A stretch of 64,000 bases of DNA from positions 62,001 through 126,000 of the forward strand of contig NZ_NOXW01000020.1 of the NCBI RefSeq assembly GCF_002251855.1, written 5' to 3'. The notes beneath the pieces were generated by a model. The model ran no database searches. It saw nothing but the letters and a program-made list of their open reading frames with translations, and was not told where the DNA came from. Both the position numbers and the translations under genes were made by a program. The stretch is from Rhodoferax sp. TH121. GTDB taxonomy: Bacteria; Pseudomonadota; Gammaproteobacteria; Burkholderiales; Burkholderiaceae_C. Below are positions 9,676 to 17,839 of this stretch, piece by piece (the first letter of the stretch is position 1; each line of letters begins with the position of its first letter).

Positions 9676-10118
9676 CCGGCCAGTGCGGTTTTGACGGCCG
9701 CTGACACGGTGCCCATTTCGGCTTTTCCGGCCAGGCGGGTTTTGACTACGCCCATCACCTTGCCCATGTCACCCGGGCCTGCGGCACCGAGCTCTGTCAC
9801 GATCGCTTTTACCTCTGCCAAGACTTCGTCAGCCGTCATGCGCTGGGGAAGGTAGGTCTGCAGTACCTTCATCTCGGCGGCTTCCTTGTCGGCCAGCTCC
9901 TGGCGGTCGGCCTTGAGGAAGGCTTCAATGGAATCCTTGCGCTGCTTGATCAGCTTGTCCACGATCGCGACCACCATGGCGTCGTCCAGCTCTACACGCT
10001 CATCCACTTCCTTTTGCTTGAGGGCAGCGAGCAGCAGGCGGATGGTGCCCAGGCGTTCGCTGTCCTTGGCGCGCATGGCGGTCTTCATGTCTTCGGTGAT
10101 CTGGTCTTTGAGGGACAT
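9672..10118 (-). CDS. yqeY: GatB/YqeY domain protein
   Basis: 148 residues of the stand-alone YqeY family, related to the tRNA-binding tail of the amidotransferase subunit GatB. Recognisable are KDSERLGTIRLLLAALKQKEVDER and YLPQRMTADE plus the C-terminal GDMGKVMGVVKTRLAGKAE. It lies downstream of rpsU in the same direction, the usual rpsU-yqeY order, but a strong hairpin lies between them. Molecular role is not established. Confidence 0.93.
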   Translation of the reverse strand: MSLKDQITEDMKTAMRAKDSERLGTIRLLLAALKQKEVDERVELDDAMVVAIVDKLIKQRKDSIEAFLKADRQELADKEAAEMKVLQTYLPQRMTADEVLAEVKAIVTELGAAGPGDMGKVMGVVKTRLAGKAEMGTVSAAVKTALAG

Positions 10119-10162
10119 TGGTGGCTCCTGAAAAGCGTGTGGAAATAGGGGACTACCGAATG

Positions 10163-10200
10163 AAAAAAGCTCGCCGGAGCGTCCCCAGGCGAGCTTTTTT
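10163..10200 (-). terminator. Intrinsic terminator between rpsU and yqeY
   Basis: Perfect 13-base arms AAAAAAGCTCGCC (10163-10175) and GGCGAGCTTTTTT (10188-10200) with a 12-base loop. The A and T runs make it look like a terminator on either strand; on the minus strand it would end or attenuate rpsU transcription before yqeY. Confidence 0.85.
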
Positions 10201-10237
10201 CGGCTTGGAAACTCAGTGGAGTCTCGCGGCCTGAAGA

Positions 10238-10450
10238 TCAGTACATCTTCTTGGGAAGTTGCATGCTGCGGATGCGCTTGTAGTTGCGCTTCACGGCTGC
10301 AGCCTTCTTGCGCTTGCGCTCTGCAGTGGGCTTCTCGTAGAACTCGCGGGCGCGCAGGTCGGTCAGCAAGCCCAATTTTTCGATGGTGCGCTTGAAGCGA
10401 CGCAGGGCTACGTCAAAGGGCTCGTTTTCTTTTACACGGATTGTTGTCAT
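10238..10450 (-). CDS. rpsU: 30S ribosomal protein S21
   Basis: 70 residues, full length for bacterial S21. The N-terminus [20 protein letters not shown] and the basic tail with [17 protein letters not shown] are diagnostic. S21 helps 16S rRNA pair with mRNA during initiation. The ATG at 10450 gives the usual N-terminus; an open frame extends upstream but is not part of the gene. Followed by a strong terminator-like hairpin and yqeY. Confidence 0.97.
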   Translation of the reverse strand: MTTIRVKENEPFDVALRRFKRTIEKLGLLTDLRAREFYEKPTAERKRKKAAAVKRNYKRIRSMQLPKKMY

Positions 10451-10580
10451 TACGTAATGAATTCCAAAATGTGCTGGCGGTAAACCTGAGGGGAAGATCG
10501 CGCCCCACACGCATCGCTCAGCGGGTTCCCCATCTATAACTAGTATTGGCCGACGGGGGTTCTGCCAGAAAAGTCCAACA

Positions 10581-11825
10581 TTATAGCGTTTTCAGTCGCG
10601 CCGCCAAGCCGTGTGCACAGGCAAACGCGCTGGACCATGCCCACTGGAAGTTGTAACCCCCCAGCCAGCCGGTCACATCGACCACTTCGCCAATGAAAAA
10701 CAGGCCGGGCTGCTTGCTCTCCAGTGTCTGGCTGGACAGTACTTTGGTGTCCACGCCACCGGCGGTGACCTCGGCCTTGCGGTAGCCCTCGGTGCCTGTG
10801 GGTGTCAATTCCCAGCGGCCCAGGTGTTCGGCCAGCGCGTTCAGCGCCTTGTCGCTGGCCTCGTTCACGGGGCGGTTCCAGTCGTGGCCCCAGGCCTTGC
10901 CGTGGTCCACCCAGGTGTCGGCCAAGCGGCTGGGGACCAGGCCCGCCAGTTCATTGGCAATGCGCTTGCGCGAGCTGGATTTGGCCTCCATCAAGTGCCG
11001 CGCCAAGTCGGTTCCGGGCGCCAGGTTCAGGCGGATGGGTGTGTCTTCGGCCCAGTAGCTCGAAATTTGCAGCACGCCGGGGCCGCTCAAGCCCCGGTGG
11101 GTGAACAGCAGGTCCTCGCGGAAGGCCATGCTGGCCTTTTTGGGGCCCGTGGCAATGTCCACCGGCAGCGACAAACCCGAGAGCTGGGCAAAGGGCGCCC
11201 AGGTGGCTTCGTCGAAGGTCAGCGGCACCAGCGCGGGGCGAGGGGTGACCAGTGGCAGGTCAAACTGTTTGGCGATGCGGTAGCCCAAGTCAGTGGCGCC
11301 AATTTTGGGGATGGACAGGCCGCCCGTGGCGATGACGACGGCACCACAGTGGATAGCTCCACGGTCACTCTCAATTTCATAGCTACTCGCGCAGTTTCCA
11401 TAAGGGCCAGAGGCCAAAAACCGTATATTTTTGATGCTGCAGGGCTGCCAGCGCTCTACACCGCCTGCGGCGCACTCGGCCAACAGCATGGCGATCAGGT
11501 CTTCGGCCGAGCGGTCGCAAAACAGCTGACCCTTGTGTTTTTCGTGGAAGGCGATGCCGTGTTTTTTCACCAGCGCGATGAAGTCAGCCGATGTGTAGCG
11601 CGACAAGGCCGACTTGGCAAAGCGCGGGTTCTCGCTGAGGAAGTTGGCAGCGGTGACGTCCATGTTGGTGAAGTTGCTGCGTCCGCCGCCCGAGATGCGG
11701 ATTTTCTCGGCCACTTTCTCGCTGTGGTCAAGCACCAGCACCTTCAGACCCAACTGGCCTGCCACTCCAGCGCAAAACAAACCGGCAGCCCCGGCACCCA
11801 CGATCACGACGTCAAAACTGTGCAT
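10581..11825 (-). CDS. YhiN/HI0933-family FAD-dependent oxidoreductase
   Basis: 414 residues of the HI0933 (YhiN) flavoprotein family. The N-terminal Rossmann motif [15 protein letters not shown] binds [15 protein letters not shown] is the family signature, [19 protein letters not shown] follows, and the C-terminus has [24 protein letters not shown]. The substrate is unknown. The start at 11825 is right before the Rossmann fold; the frame runs on upstream without support. Residues about 140-155, just before the VVIATGG strand, are encoded by a copy of the dispersed repeat (11367-11414, antisense), which probably lengthens a surface loop. Confidence 0.92.
   Translation of the reverse strand: MHSFDVVIVGAGAAGLFCAGVAGQLGLKVLVLDHSEKVAEKIRISGGGRSNFTNMDVTAANFLSENPRFAKSALSRYTSADFIALVKKHGIAFHEKHKGQLFCDRSAEDLIAMLLAECAAGGVERWQPCSIKNIRFLASGPYGNCASSYEIESDRGAIHCGAVVIATGGLSIPKIGATDLGYRIAKQFDLPLVTPRPALVPLTFDEATWAPFAQLSGLSLPVDIATGPKKASMAFREDLLFTHRGLSGPGVLQISSYWAEDTPIRLNLAPGTDLARHLMEAKSSSRKRIANELAGLVPSRLADTWVDHGKAWGHDWNRPVNEASDKALNALAEHLGRWELTPTGTEGYRKAEVTAGGVDTKVLSSQTLESKQPGLFFIGEVVDVTGWLGGYNFQWAWSSAFACAHGLAARLKTL
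11367..11414 (+). repeat. 48-base dispersed repeat, copy B (inside YhiN-type gene)
   Basis: Aligns without gaps to the family: head ACTCTCAATTTCATAGC (first bases diverged), TACTCGCGCA, ten variable bases, GGGCCAGAGGC. The host gene is on the opposite strand, so the element is read antisense yet leaves the frame open. Confidence 0.75.
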
Positions 11826-11870
11826 GGGCGGCAGTGTAGAGGACGGGGCTTGCGCACACGACGTCACAGC

Positions 11871-11945
11871 GTGCCGGTGCCCGCAGTTCGGCGCGATTTT
11901 GCGACTAGCAGGGCGCCATGAGCACCGGGCTGCGGGCACCGGTAC
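11871..11945. repeat. Long imperfect inverted repeat at the end of the nirB operon
   Basis: Left arm GTGCCGGTGCCCGCAG (11871-11886) and right arm CTGCGGGCACCGGTAC (11930-11945) pair at 15 of 16 positions around a 43-base spacer. The spacer contains a second, inner pair GGCGC/GCGCC. It lies in the 171-base gap after the PilJ-MCP gene, where transcription of the nirB operon should end, but there is no T-run, so a Rho-dependent end or mRNA 3'-end protection is more likely than classic termination. Confidence 0.7.
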
Positions 11946-11996
11946 GCTGGGTCCCGGCCGGAGAAGAGCAGGCGCACTGCCCCGTGGCGAAGAACG

Positions 11997-12716
11997 TCAG
12001 GCGTGCTGCCGGTTCCGGTCTGCCAGATCAATGGCTTTGCGGGACAGGCCATCAATCTCGGTGCTGATGCCCGAGAGCACCGTGGCCACCACGGCGAACT
12101 CGCGGCCTTGCTGGCCTGCACGCGCGGCCATCACCTGGGCATTGAAACTCACCACCTTGGCCTCGCGGGCAATGGTGTGGATGTCGGAGACGATGCCCGT
12201 GAGTTCCTTGAACAACAGGTCGGCCTTGGCCTTGGTGACTGCATCGAACACATTGGTGGCGGCATTCAATGCCTCCAGCACGGCATCGGTGCTGTCCACG
12301 ATCGACTCCAGTACCGCTTGCGCGCGCGGCGAGCGCTGGCTGATCAGATCCAGCACACTGCGCATCAGCTCCAGAAAGGCCTGGATGGTGGCATTCACCC
12401 CCTGTGGCCCTTCGTAGACCGCATGCAGGCGTGCTGCACTAGGGGCGTCGTAATGGGACATGGTGCCCAGCAGTCGCGCATGGCTGTCGCCGAACAGCTG
12501 AAAGGTGTTGCGCGCGGCCTGGAGTTGCTGGGCATCACCGGCTGCGGCCAGCAGGGTTTGCATGACCATGCGCTGCGAAAGCATACGTTGGCGTGCCGCC
12601 AAATTGAGATCGGAAATGGGTGCCGTCACCGTGGCGCTTGCTGGCTTGGCCAAGGTCTGCGTCTGCAGCGCAGTGCGCGGGGGGGAAGGGTTCTGGATGG
12701 TGGCGGGCATGATCAT
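11997..12716 (-). CDS. Soluble PilJ-type sensor domain with truncated MCP-like tip
   Basis: 239 residues, not a named family member that I can place. Residues about 38-160 are a PilJ-type (type IV pili methyl-accepting transducer N-terminal) domain, marked by NLAARQRMLSQRMVMQTLL. Such domains share a motif with the nitrate sensors NarX/NarQ, and the PilJ-type domain of Pseudomonas McpN binds nitrate. Residues about 195-230 (NAQVMAARAGQQGREFAVVA) resemble the signalling tip of methyl-accepting chemotaxis proteins but lack the rest of the coiled coil. No signal peptide or membrane segment, so it is cytosolic. AAAGGAG six bases before the ATG fixes the start. It is the last gene of the nirB-nirD-nasA-cobA set, which supports a nitrate or nitrite sensing role. 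Confidence 0.8.
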   Translation of the reverse strand: MIMPATIQNPSPPRTALQTQTLAKPASATVTAPISDLNLAARQRMLSQRMVMQTLLAAAGDAQQLQAARNTFQLFGDSHARLLGTMSHYDAPSAARLHAVYEGPQGVNATIQAFLELMRSVLDLISQRSPRAQAVLESIVDSTDAVLEALNAATNVFDAVTKAKADLLFKELTGIVSDIHTIAREAKVVSFNAQVMAARAGQQGREFAVVATVLSGISTEIDGLSRKAIDLADRNRQHA

Positions 12717-12762
12717 GGTGAACTCCTTTCGCGTTGGAGAACACCATGCAAAAACAATGCCG

Positions 12763-13581
12763 TTACGCCACCTTGCTTGCTACTGGTGCGTGCGATGTTT
12801 GCACCACGGCTTGCAGGCCCAACACCACGTCACCCACCACAATCACGCTGGGGCTGACCAGTTGCTCGCGCTGGATAGTGGCTTGCAGGCTTTGCAAGGT
12901 GCAGGCTGCGTGTCGTTGGGTGGGCAGGCTGGCGTTCTGGATGATGGCCACCGGCGTGTCGGCACGCAGGCCCTGCAGCAGACCAGCCTGAATGTCTGCA
13001 ACACCACTCACACCCATGTAAATCACCAGCGTGAGCTTGGCATGCTGCGCAGCGGCAGCCAGCGCGGGCCAGTCAGTGCCGGCATCGCCGGGCTTGGCGT
13101 GGCCGGTGACAAACACCACGCCGTGTGCATGCTCACGGTGGGTGAGCGGCACGTTCAGTGAGGTGACCGCGGCCAGCCCCGCGGTGATGCCGTTGATGAC
13201 CGAGACACGGATGCCAGCGGCCTCCAGGTGTTCCACCTCTTCGCCGCCACGGCCGAAGATGAAGGGGTCTCCGCCTTTTAGACGCACCACGGTTTCGCCC
13301 TCTTGCGCGGCGGTGATCATGAGGCGTTCGATGAAGGACTGGGGTGTGGACTTGCAGCCGCCGCGCTTGCCGACATGCACCACGCGGGCCGCGGGGTTGG
13401 CGTGCGCCACGATGGTGTCATTCACCAGGTCATCCACCAGCAGCACGGTGGCTTGTTGGATGGCTTTGAGGGCCTTGAGCGTGAGCAACTCCGGGTCACC
13501 CGGGCCGGCACCGACCAAGGTGACTTGTCCGCTGGAAGGGGTGCTGGAGAGATCGTGTGTCATAGGCGGTGTCCGGTGCAT
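12763..13581 (-). CDS. cobA: Uroporphyrinogen-III C-methyltransferase
   Basis: 272 residues, SAM-dependent SUMT that methylates uroporphyrinogen III twice to precorrin-2, the precursor of siroheme. Motifs: LVGAGPGDPELLTLKA at the N-terminus, VRLKGGDPFIFGRGGEE, INGITAGLAAVTSLNVPLTHRE and LVIYMGV. Siroheme is the cofactor of NirB in the same operon, so the position makes sense. The ATG at 13581 overlaps the ybiB stop (TGATG), arguing for coupled translation; the alternative MTHDLSS start at 13563 is also possible. This is the single-domain form, without the CysG dehydrogenase/ferrochelatase part. Confidence 0.93.
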   Translation of the reverse strand: MHRTPPMTHDLSSTPSSGQVTLVGAGPGDPELLTLKALKAIQQATVLLVDDLVNDTIVAHANPAARVVHVGKRGGCKSTPQSFIERLMITAAQEGETVVRLKGGDPFIFGRGGEEVEHLEAAGIRVSVINGITAGLAAVTSLNVPLTHREHAHGVVFVTGHAKPGDAGTDWPALAAAAQHAKLTLVIYMGVSGVADIQAGLLQGLRADTPVAIIQNASLPTQRHAACTLQSLQATIQREQLVSPSVIVVGDVVLGLQAVVQTSHAPVASKVA

Positions 13582-14486
13582 CAAAGGCGGCTGTGCAACT
13601 GCACGATGTGTGCCACTTGCTGGGCAATGGGGGTGGGCAGGGGCTGCTTGCCGGCCAGCACATCCCCAATATAGGCAGCGGTGCTCTCGGCATCAATGGC
13701 CGTAGGCAGCTCGGGCAATTCGGTGAGCGAGCCGCCCTGGTGGGCCTGCAGCTCGGTGGCCTGGCCGCGCACAAAGGCTTGCATCTTGGGGGTGCGGCGC
13801 GGGTCGGCCACGGCCTCGCCTTCGGTGCCGCGCAGCAGCAAGGCGTTGGCCTGCACCAGGGCGAAGGTCTCGGCCATGGAAATGGCGTACTCGGGGTGGG
13901 TGTAGCTGCTCACGATGAGGGCCGGGCCGTCCACCGGGTTCATGAGCTTGACCAGGCTGTGCGCCGGGTTGCGCAGGTTGACCACCCGGCGCACATCCAG
14001 CAGGCGCTGCAGGCCGGGGCTCAGCAGGGCCGTGGGCACGAAGGCTACGCTACCGAGCGCTACTGTTTTGATAGCTGTTTGCGCAGGAATTACGAGGGCT
14101 TCGAGCACTTTTGATATAAAAACACGGCGATCTTCGGTAGCGGCGCCGTGGATCAGCACGGGCAGGCCCTCGCGCGCCAGCAGCAGCGCCAGCAGCGGTG
14201 TGAGCAGGGGCAGCTTGCGTGCGCCGTTGTAGCTGGGGATGACCACCACCGGCTGGCTGCTCGCAGGCAGCAGTGCCATGCGCTGGCGGGTGGCATCCAG
14301 AAAACCGGCCATCTCCTCAGCGGTTTCGCCTTTGATCCGCATGGCCAGGCAGAAGGCTCCTACCTCCAGGTCAGTCACGCTGCCGTCCAGCACCTGGCCG
14401 AACAGGTCTTCCGCCTGTGCGCGGGTGAGCGCGCGGGCGCCATCCTTGCCGCGCCCAATTTCCTTGATGTAGTTGCCAATAGCCAT
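13581..14486 (-). CDS. ybiB: YbiB, anthranilate phosphoribosyltransferase-like protein
   Basis: 301 residues of the YbiB family, structurally related to TrpD but not a tryptophan enzyme; E. coli YbiB is a nucleic-acid-binding homodimer. Visible are FCLAMRIKGETAEEMAGFLDA, PSYNGARKLPLLTPLLALLLA (glycine-rich loop altered from TrpD), VFVPTALLSPGLQRLL-like segment and RNPAHSLVKLMNPV. It sits between nasA and cobA. Residues about 127-143 come from repeat copy C (14059-14106) read antisense, replacing a normally variable linker. The reason it is kept with nitrate genes is not known. Confidence 0.88.
   Translation of the reverse strand: MAIGNYIKEIGRGKDGARALTRAQAEDLFGQVLDGSVTDLEVGAFCLAMRIKGETAEEMAGFLDATRQRMALLPASSQPVVVIPSYNGARKLPLLTPLLALLLAREGLPVLIHGAATEDRRVFISKVLEALVIPAQTAIKTVALGSVAFVPTALLSPGLQRLLDVRRVVNLRNPAHSLVKLMNPVDGPALIVSSYTHPEYAISMAETFALVQANALLLRGTEGEAVADPRRTPKMQAFVRGQATELQAHQGGSLTELPELPTAIDAESTAAYIGDVLAGKQPLPTPIAQQVAHIVQLHSRL
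14059..14106 (+). repeat. 48-base dispersed repeat, copy C (inside ybiB)
   Basis: Head GCTACTGTTTTGATAGC with intact GCTA/TAGC dyad, TGTTTGCGCA, ten variable bases, then GGGCTTCGAGC. Antisense to ybiB, open in the ybiB frame. Confidence 0.8.
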
Positions 14487-14528
14487 GGGGCGATTGTCTT
14501 TGATGCCAGATAACTTTCGGCTATGTGC

Positions 14529-17333
14529 TTATGCACCCGCTGAGGCAGGTGCCATGCTGGCACGCACCATGCGCTGCAGTTGCGGCATACAGGAGCCGCA
14601 GTTGGTACCGCACTTGAGCCTTCCTTGCAGGCTGGCCAGGCGGTCGGCTGCAAAGCCGGTGCATTCGGCCAGCGTGGCTTCAATGGCGCTGTCGGTCACG
14701 TTGAAGCAGGTGCACACCGTTTTGCCGCGTGATTGCACGGGCACTGGCGGGGTGGCACCGGGGGCCAGCAGGGCACGGCCGTAGCTTTGCGCGGGCTGCT
14801 CGTCTTGCAGCAGCGTGGTCATCCAGCTCTGGGCGCGGGTGTCGCCGGCCAGCAAAAAACCTTCCAGCGTGGCATCCACGGCACCGCGTTGCAGGCGCAC
14901 GGCACGGCGTTGGCCGCGTTTCTTGTCGGCGTAGCGCACCACATCGGCACCGCCCAGTTGCAGTAGGCCTTCCAGCTCTTGCAGCAGTTCGTCTGGCGCA
15001 GCTTGCGGGTCGGCGGCGCGGAACAGTACACCACTGCGGCCGTGGCCATCGGCCGTGGCACTGCCAAAGGGCACGCAGCTGGCGTAGGCAAAGCGGTCCA
15101 TCAGGACCTGCAGCTGCCCGCGCACGGCCAGCACGCGGTCTTCGGGCAGCCAGGCAATGGCCAGCAGCGTCCAGGGCATATCTGCCTTGAGCACTTTCAC
15201 CGCCGTGTGCTTGAACTCGGGCTGTTTGGAGTCGGGACAGTAGGCCGAGGTGGTCAGTGCGTTCACGCCGGCCAGGCGGGTGCCGTTGGCGCTGACTCCG
15301 CTGAGGAATTCTTCCCCCCAGTGCATGGCCATGAAGACCTGGCTCAGGCCCAGCTCAGCACTGGACTGCACGGGTACCAGGATGGAGCCACGCTTGCTGG
15401 CCACGTGCACCAAGTCGTTGTCGTGGATCTGGCGGCGCGCCATGTCCTGCGGGTGCATCTGAATCACGGGTTCGCGCACGTGGCCAAACAGGCGGCCCAG
15501 GGTGCCGGTGCGGCTCATGCCGTGCCACTGGTCACGCAAGCGACCGGTGGTCATGGAGAAGGGGTAGCGCGCCTCGCGCGGCTCGGCCACCGGTTTGTAG
15601 ACCACATTGGCAAAGCGGGCGCGGCCGTCGGGCGTGGGGAATACGCCGTCTTCGTAGAGGCGCACCTTGCCGCAGCTGGCGCCTTCGGGCAGTGGCCATT
15701 GCTGGGGCTGGCCCTCCAACATGGCGTAGCTCATGCCGGTGATGTCGAGGTCGCGGCCCCGGGTGGACTCGCGGTGCTCATTCCACACTGATTCGGCAGT
15801 GGGATAGGGGAAGAGGGTGTTGGCACTGCGGCCCAGTGCGCGTTCCAGGCGCTGCGCAAAGTCGGTGGCAATCGCCCAGTCGTGGCGCGGACCATTGTCG
15901 GGTGCGCCGGGGGCGGGTACAGCGGCACGTACGCGGGAGATGCGGCGTTCGCTGTTGGTGACTGTGCCTTCCTTCTCGCCCCAGGTGGTGGCTGGCAGCA
16001 GCAGGTCGGCATAGCGGGCGGTGGCGGTGGTGGCGAAGGCCTCTTGCACCACCACAAACTCGGCGCGCTCCAGCGCACGGCGTACGGTGGCCTGGTCGGG
16101 CATGCTTTGCGCGGGGTTGGTACAGGCAATCCACAAGGCCTTGATCTCGCCATCGGCCGCGGCCTGGAACATCTCCACCGCCGTCTTGCCAGGGGTGGCG
16201 GGAACGTCCGATACACCCCACAGCGCGGCCACTTCGGCGCGGTGGGCGGGGTTGGCCAAGTCGCGGTGGGCACTCAGCAAATTGGCCAGACCGCCGACTT
16301 CGCGTCCGCCCATGGCGTTGGGCTGGCCGGTGAGTGAGAAGGGGCCGGCGCCGGGCATGCCGATCTGGCCGGTGGCCAGGTGCAGGTTGATCAGGGCGGT
16401 GTTCTTGGCGGTGCCGGCGCTGGACTGGTTGAGGCCTTGGCAATACAGGCTCAGCGTGGCCGGGCTTTGCGCAAAGAGGCGTGCGGCCTCCAGCAGGTCT
16501 TGCTTGCGGATGTCGCAGGTCTGGGCCACGGCGTCGGGTGTGTAGTCGCGCACCGTGGCCTTGAGGTCGTCAAAGCCCGTGGTGTGCTCGGCGATGAAGG
16601 CGGGGTTGGTCCAGCCTTCCCACAGCATGAGGTGCAGCATGCCGTGGAACAGCATCACGTCGGTGCCGGGCTGGATCTGCAGGAACAGGTCGGCCAGCTC
16701 CACCGTGTCGGTGCGGCGCACATCGGCCACCACGATCTTCATGCCGGGGTTCTTGCGCTTGGCGTCTTCGATGCGGCGAAACAGGATGGGGTGGGCAAAC
16801 GCCGTGTTGGAGCCAACGATGAAGATCGTTTGCGCGTGGTTCACATCGTCGTAGCAGGCGGGCGGGGCATCGGCGCCCAGCGTCTTCTTGTAGCCGGCCA
16901 CGGCGCTGCTCATGCACAGGCGCGAATTGGTGTCGATGTTGTTGGTGCCGATCAGTCCCTTGGCCAGCTTGTTGAAGACGTAGTAGTCCTCGGTAAGCAG
17001 CTGGCCGCTCACGTAAAAGCCCACGGCGTCGGGGCCGTGCTCGCGCACGATGCGGGCGAACTGGTCAGTGGCCAGGGTCAGCGCGCTGTCCCAGGACAGC
17101 GGCTGGGGCGCGGCACCACGCTGCAAGCGTTGCAACGGCTGCAGCAAGCGGGTTTGCAGCGTGACCGCGGCGGTGGCCGTGTGGTGCAGGGTACTGCCCT
17201 TGGAGCACAGGCGGCCAAAATTGGCCGGGTGCTGCGGGTCGCCGCGCACACCGGTGATCTGCGCACCCTGGGACTCGATGATGACGCCACAGCCCACACC
17301 GCAGTAAGGGCAGGTAGAGCGGGTTTCGGTCAT
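14529..17333 (-). CDS. nasA: Assimilatory nitrate reductase, catalytic subunit
   Basis: 934 residues. Cytosolic molybdenum enzyme that reduces nitrate to nitrite. N-terminal 4Fe-4S site TCPYCGVGCGV with a fourth cysteine in GRLCSKG, then the molybdopterin oxidoreductase domains (NNIDTNSRLCMSSAV, GQPNAMGGREVGG, TTWGEKEGTVTNSERRIS) and the dinucleotide-binding domain (MTTGRLRDQWHGMSRTG). The C-terminus carries a BFD-like 2Fe-2S domain (VCTCFNVTD, then KCGTNCGSC), as in Klebsiella-type NasA. The ATG at 17333 gives MTETRSTCPYC; the open frame upstream runs into the nirD end. Lies 44 bases after nirD in the nirB operon. Confidence 0.95.
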   Translation of the reverse strand: MTETRSTCPYCGVGCGVIIESQGAQITGVRGDPQHPANFGRLCSKGSTLHHTATAAVTLQTRLLQPLQRLQRGAAPQPLSWDSALTLATDQFARIVREHGPDAVGFYVSGQLLTEDYYVFNKLAKGLIGTNNIDTNSRLCMSSAVAGYKKTLGADAPPACYDDVNHAQTIFIVGSNTAFAHPILFRRIEDAKRKNPGMKIVVADVRRTDTVELADLFLQIQPGTDVMLFHGMLHLMLWEGWTNPAFIAEHTTGFDDLKATVRDYTPDAVAQTCDIRKQDLLEAARLFAQSPATLSLYCQGLNQSSAGTAKNTALINLHLATGQIGMPGAGPFSLTGQPNAMGGREVGGLANLLSAHRDLANPAHRAEVAALWGVSDVPATPGKTAVEMFQAAADGEIKALWIACTNPAQSMPDQATVRRALERAEFVVVQEAFATTATARYADLLLPATTWGEKEGTVTNSERRISRVRAAVPAPGAPDNGPRHDWAIATDFAQRLERALGRSANTLFPYPTAESVWNEHRESTRGRDLDITGMSYAMLEGQPQQWPLPEGASCGKVRLYEDGVFPTPDGRARFANVVYKPVAEPREARYPFSMTTGRLRDQWHGMSRTGTLGRLFGHVREPVIQMHPQDMARRQIHDNDLVHVASKRGSILVPVQSSAELGLSQVFMAMHWGEEFLSGVSANGTRLAGVNALTTSAYCPDSKQPEFKHTAVKVLKADMPWTLLAIAWLPEDRVLAVRGQLQVLMDRFAYASCVPFGSATADGHGRSGVLFRAADPQAAPDELLQELEGLLQLGGADVVRYADKKRGQRRAVRLQRGAVDATLEGFLLAGDTRAQSWMTTLLQDEQPAQSYGRALLAPGATPPVPVQSRGKTVCTCFNVTDSAIEATLAECTGFAADRLASLQGRLKCGTNCGSCMPQLQRMVRASMAPASAGA

Positions 17334-17377
17334 GCTTGCGGCTCTTTCAGCTGGTCTGTCGGAAATAGGCGGTGTGT

Positions 17378-17761
17378 TCAGGCAGCAGAACGGCGGCGTG
17401 CCGGGCCCGCGATGGGACGCACCAGATCGGTGGCGTGGCCTTGCAGTTCTGCCGTCTTGAGGTAGATCTGGTCGCCATCGAGCTTCACTTCGAAGCGGGG
17501 CGTGCAACCTTCATCGGGCGCACTGGCTTGTCCGTCGCACAGCCCAATGGTCCAGTTGTGCAGCGGGCATGCCACGCTGGTGCCAAACACAATGCCTTGC
17601 GAGAGCGGGCCGCCCTTGTGCGGGCAGCGGTCCAGCAGGGCAAACACCTCGTTCTCGGTGTTGCGGAACACCGCTACGTCCAGGCCCTGGGCGCGCTCCA
17701 CACGGCGTGAGCCCAGCACGGGGATGTCGTCAATCTTGCAGATCAGGGTCCATTCGCTCAT
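17378..17761 (-). CDS. nirD: Nitrite reductase small subunit (Rieske type)
   Basis: 127 residues, small subunit of the NADH-dependent assimilatory nitrite reductase. It has a Rieske-like fold with CPHKGGPLSQG and CPLHNWTIGL, so both Cys-His pairs are present. Starts MSEWTLICKIDDIPVLGSRRV, normal for the family; the tail is about 15 residues longer, with Arg and Ala. Separated from the gene before it by 78 bases that include a dispersed repeat copy, and followed by nasA. Confidence 0.94.
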   Translation of the reverse strand: MSEWTLICKIDDIPVLGSRRVERAQGLDVAVFRNTENEVFALLDRCPHKGGPLSQGIVFGTSVACPLHNWTIGLCDGQASAPDEGCTPRFEVKLDGDQIYLKTAELQGHATDLVRPIAGPARRRSAA

Positions 17762-17776
17762 TTTGTTCTTCCTAGT

Positions 17777-17824
17777 GCTATTGTTTTAGTAGCTGCTTGC
17801 GCATATTTCATATGGGCTAGAGGC
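17777..17824 (+). repeat. 48-base dispersed repeat, copy D (between tandem-PilJ gene and nirD)
   Basis: One of the best matches: head GCTATTGTTTTAGTAGC, TGCTTGCGCA, ten variable bases, GGGCTAGAGGC. Lies in an intercistronic gap within the nirB operon, so it is transcribed as part of that mRNA. Confidence 0.88.
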
Positions 17825-17839
17825 CTATTTGGCTTGTAT

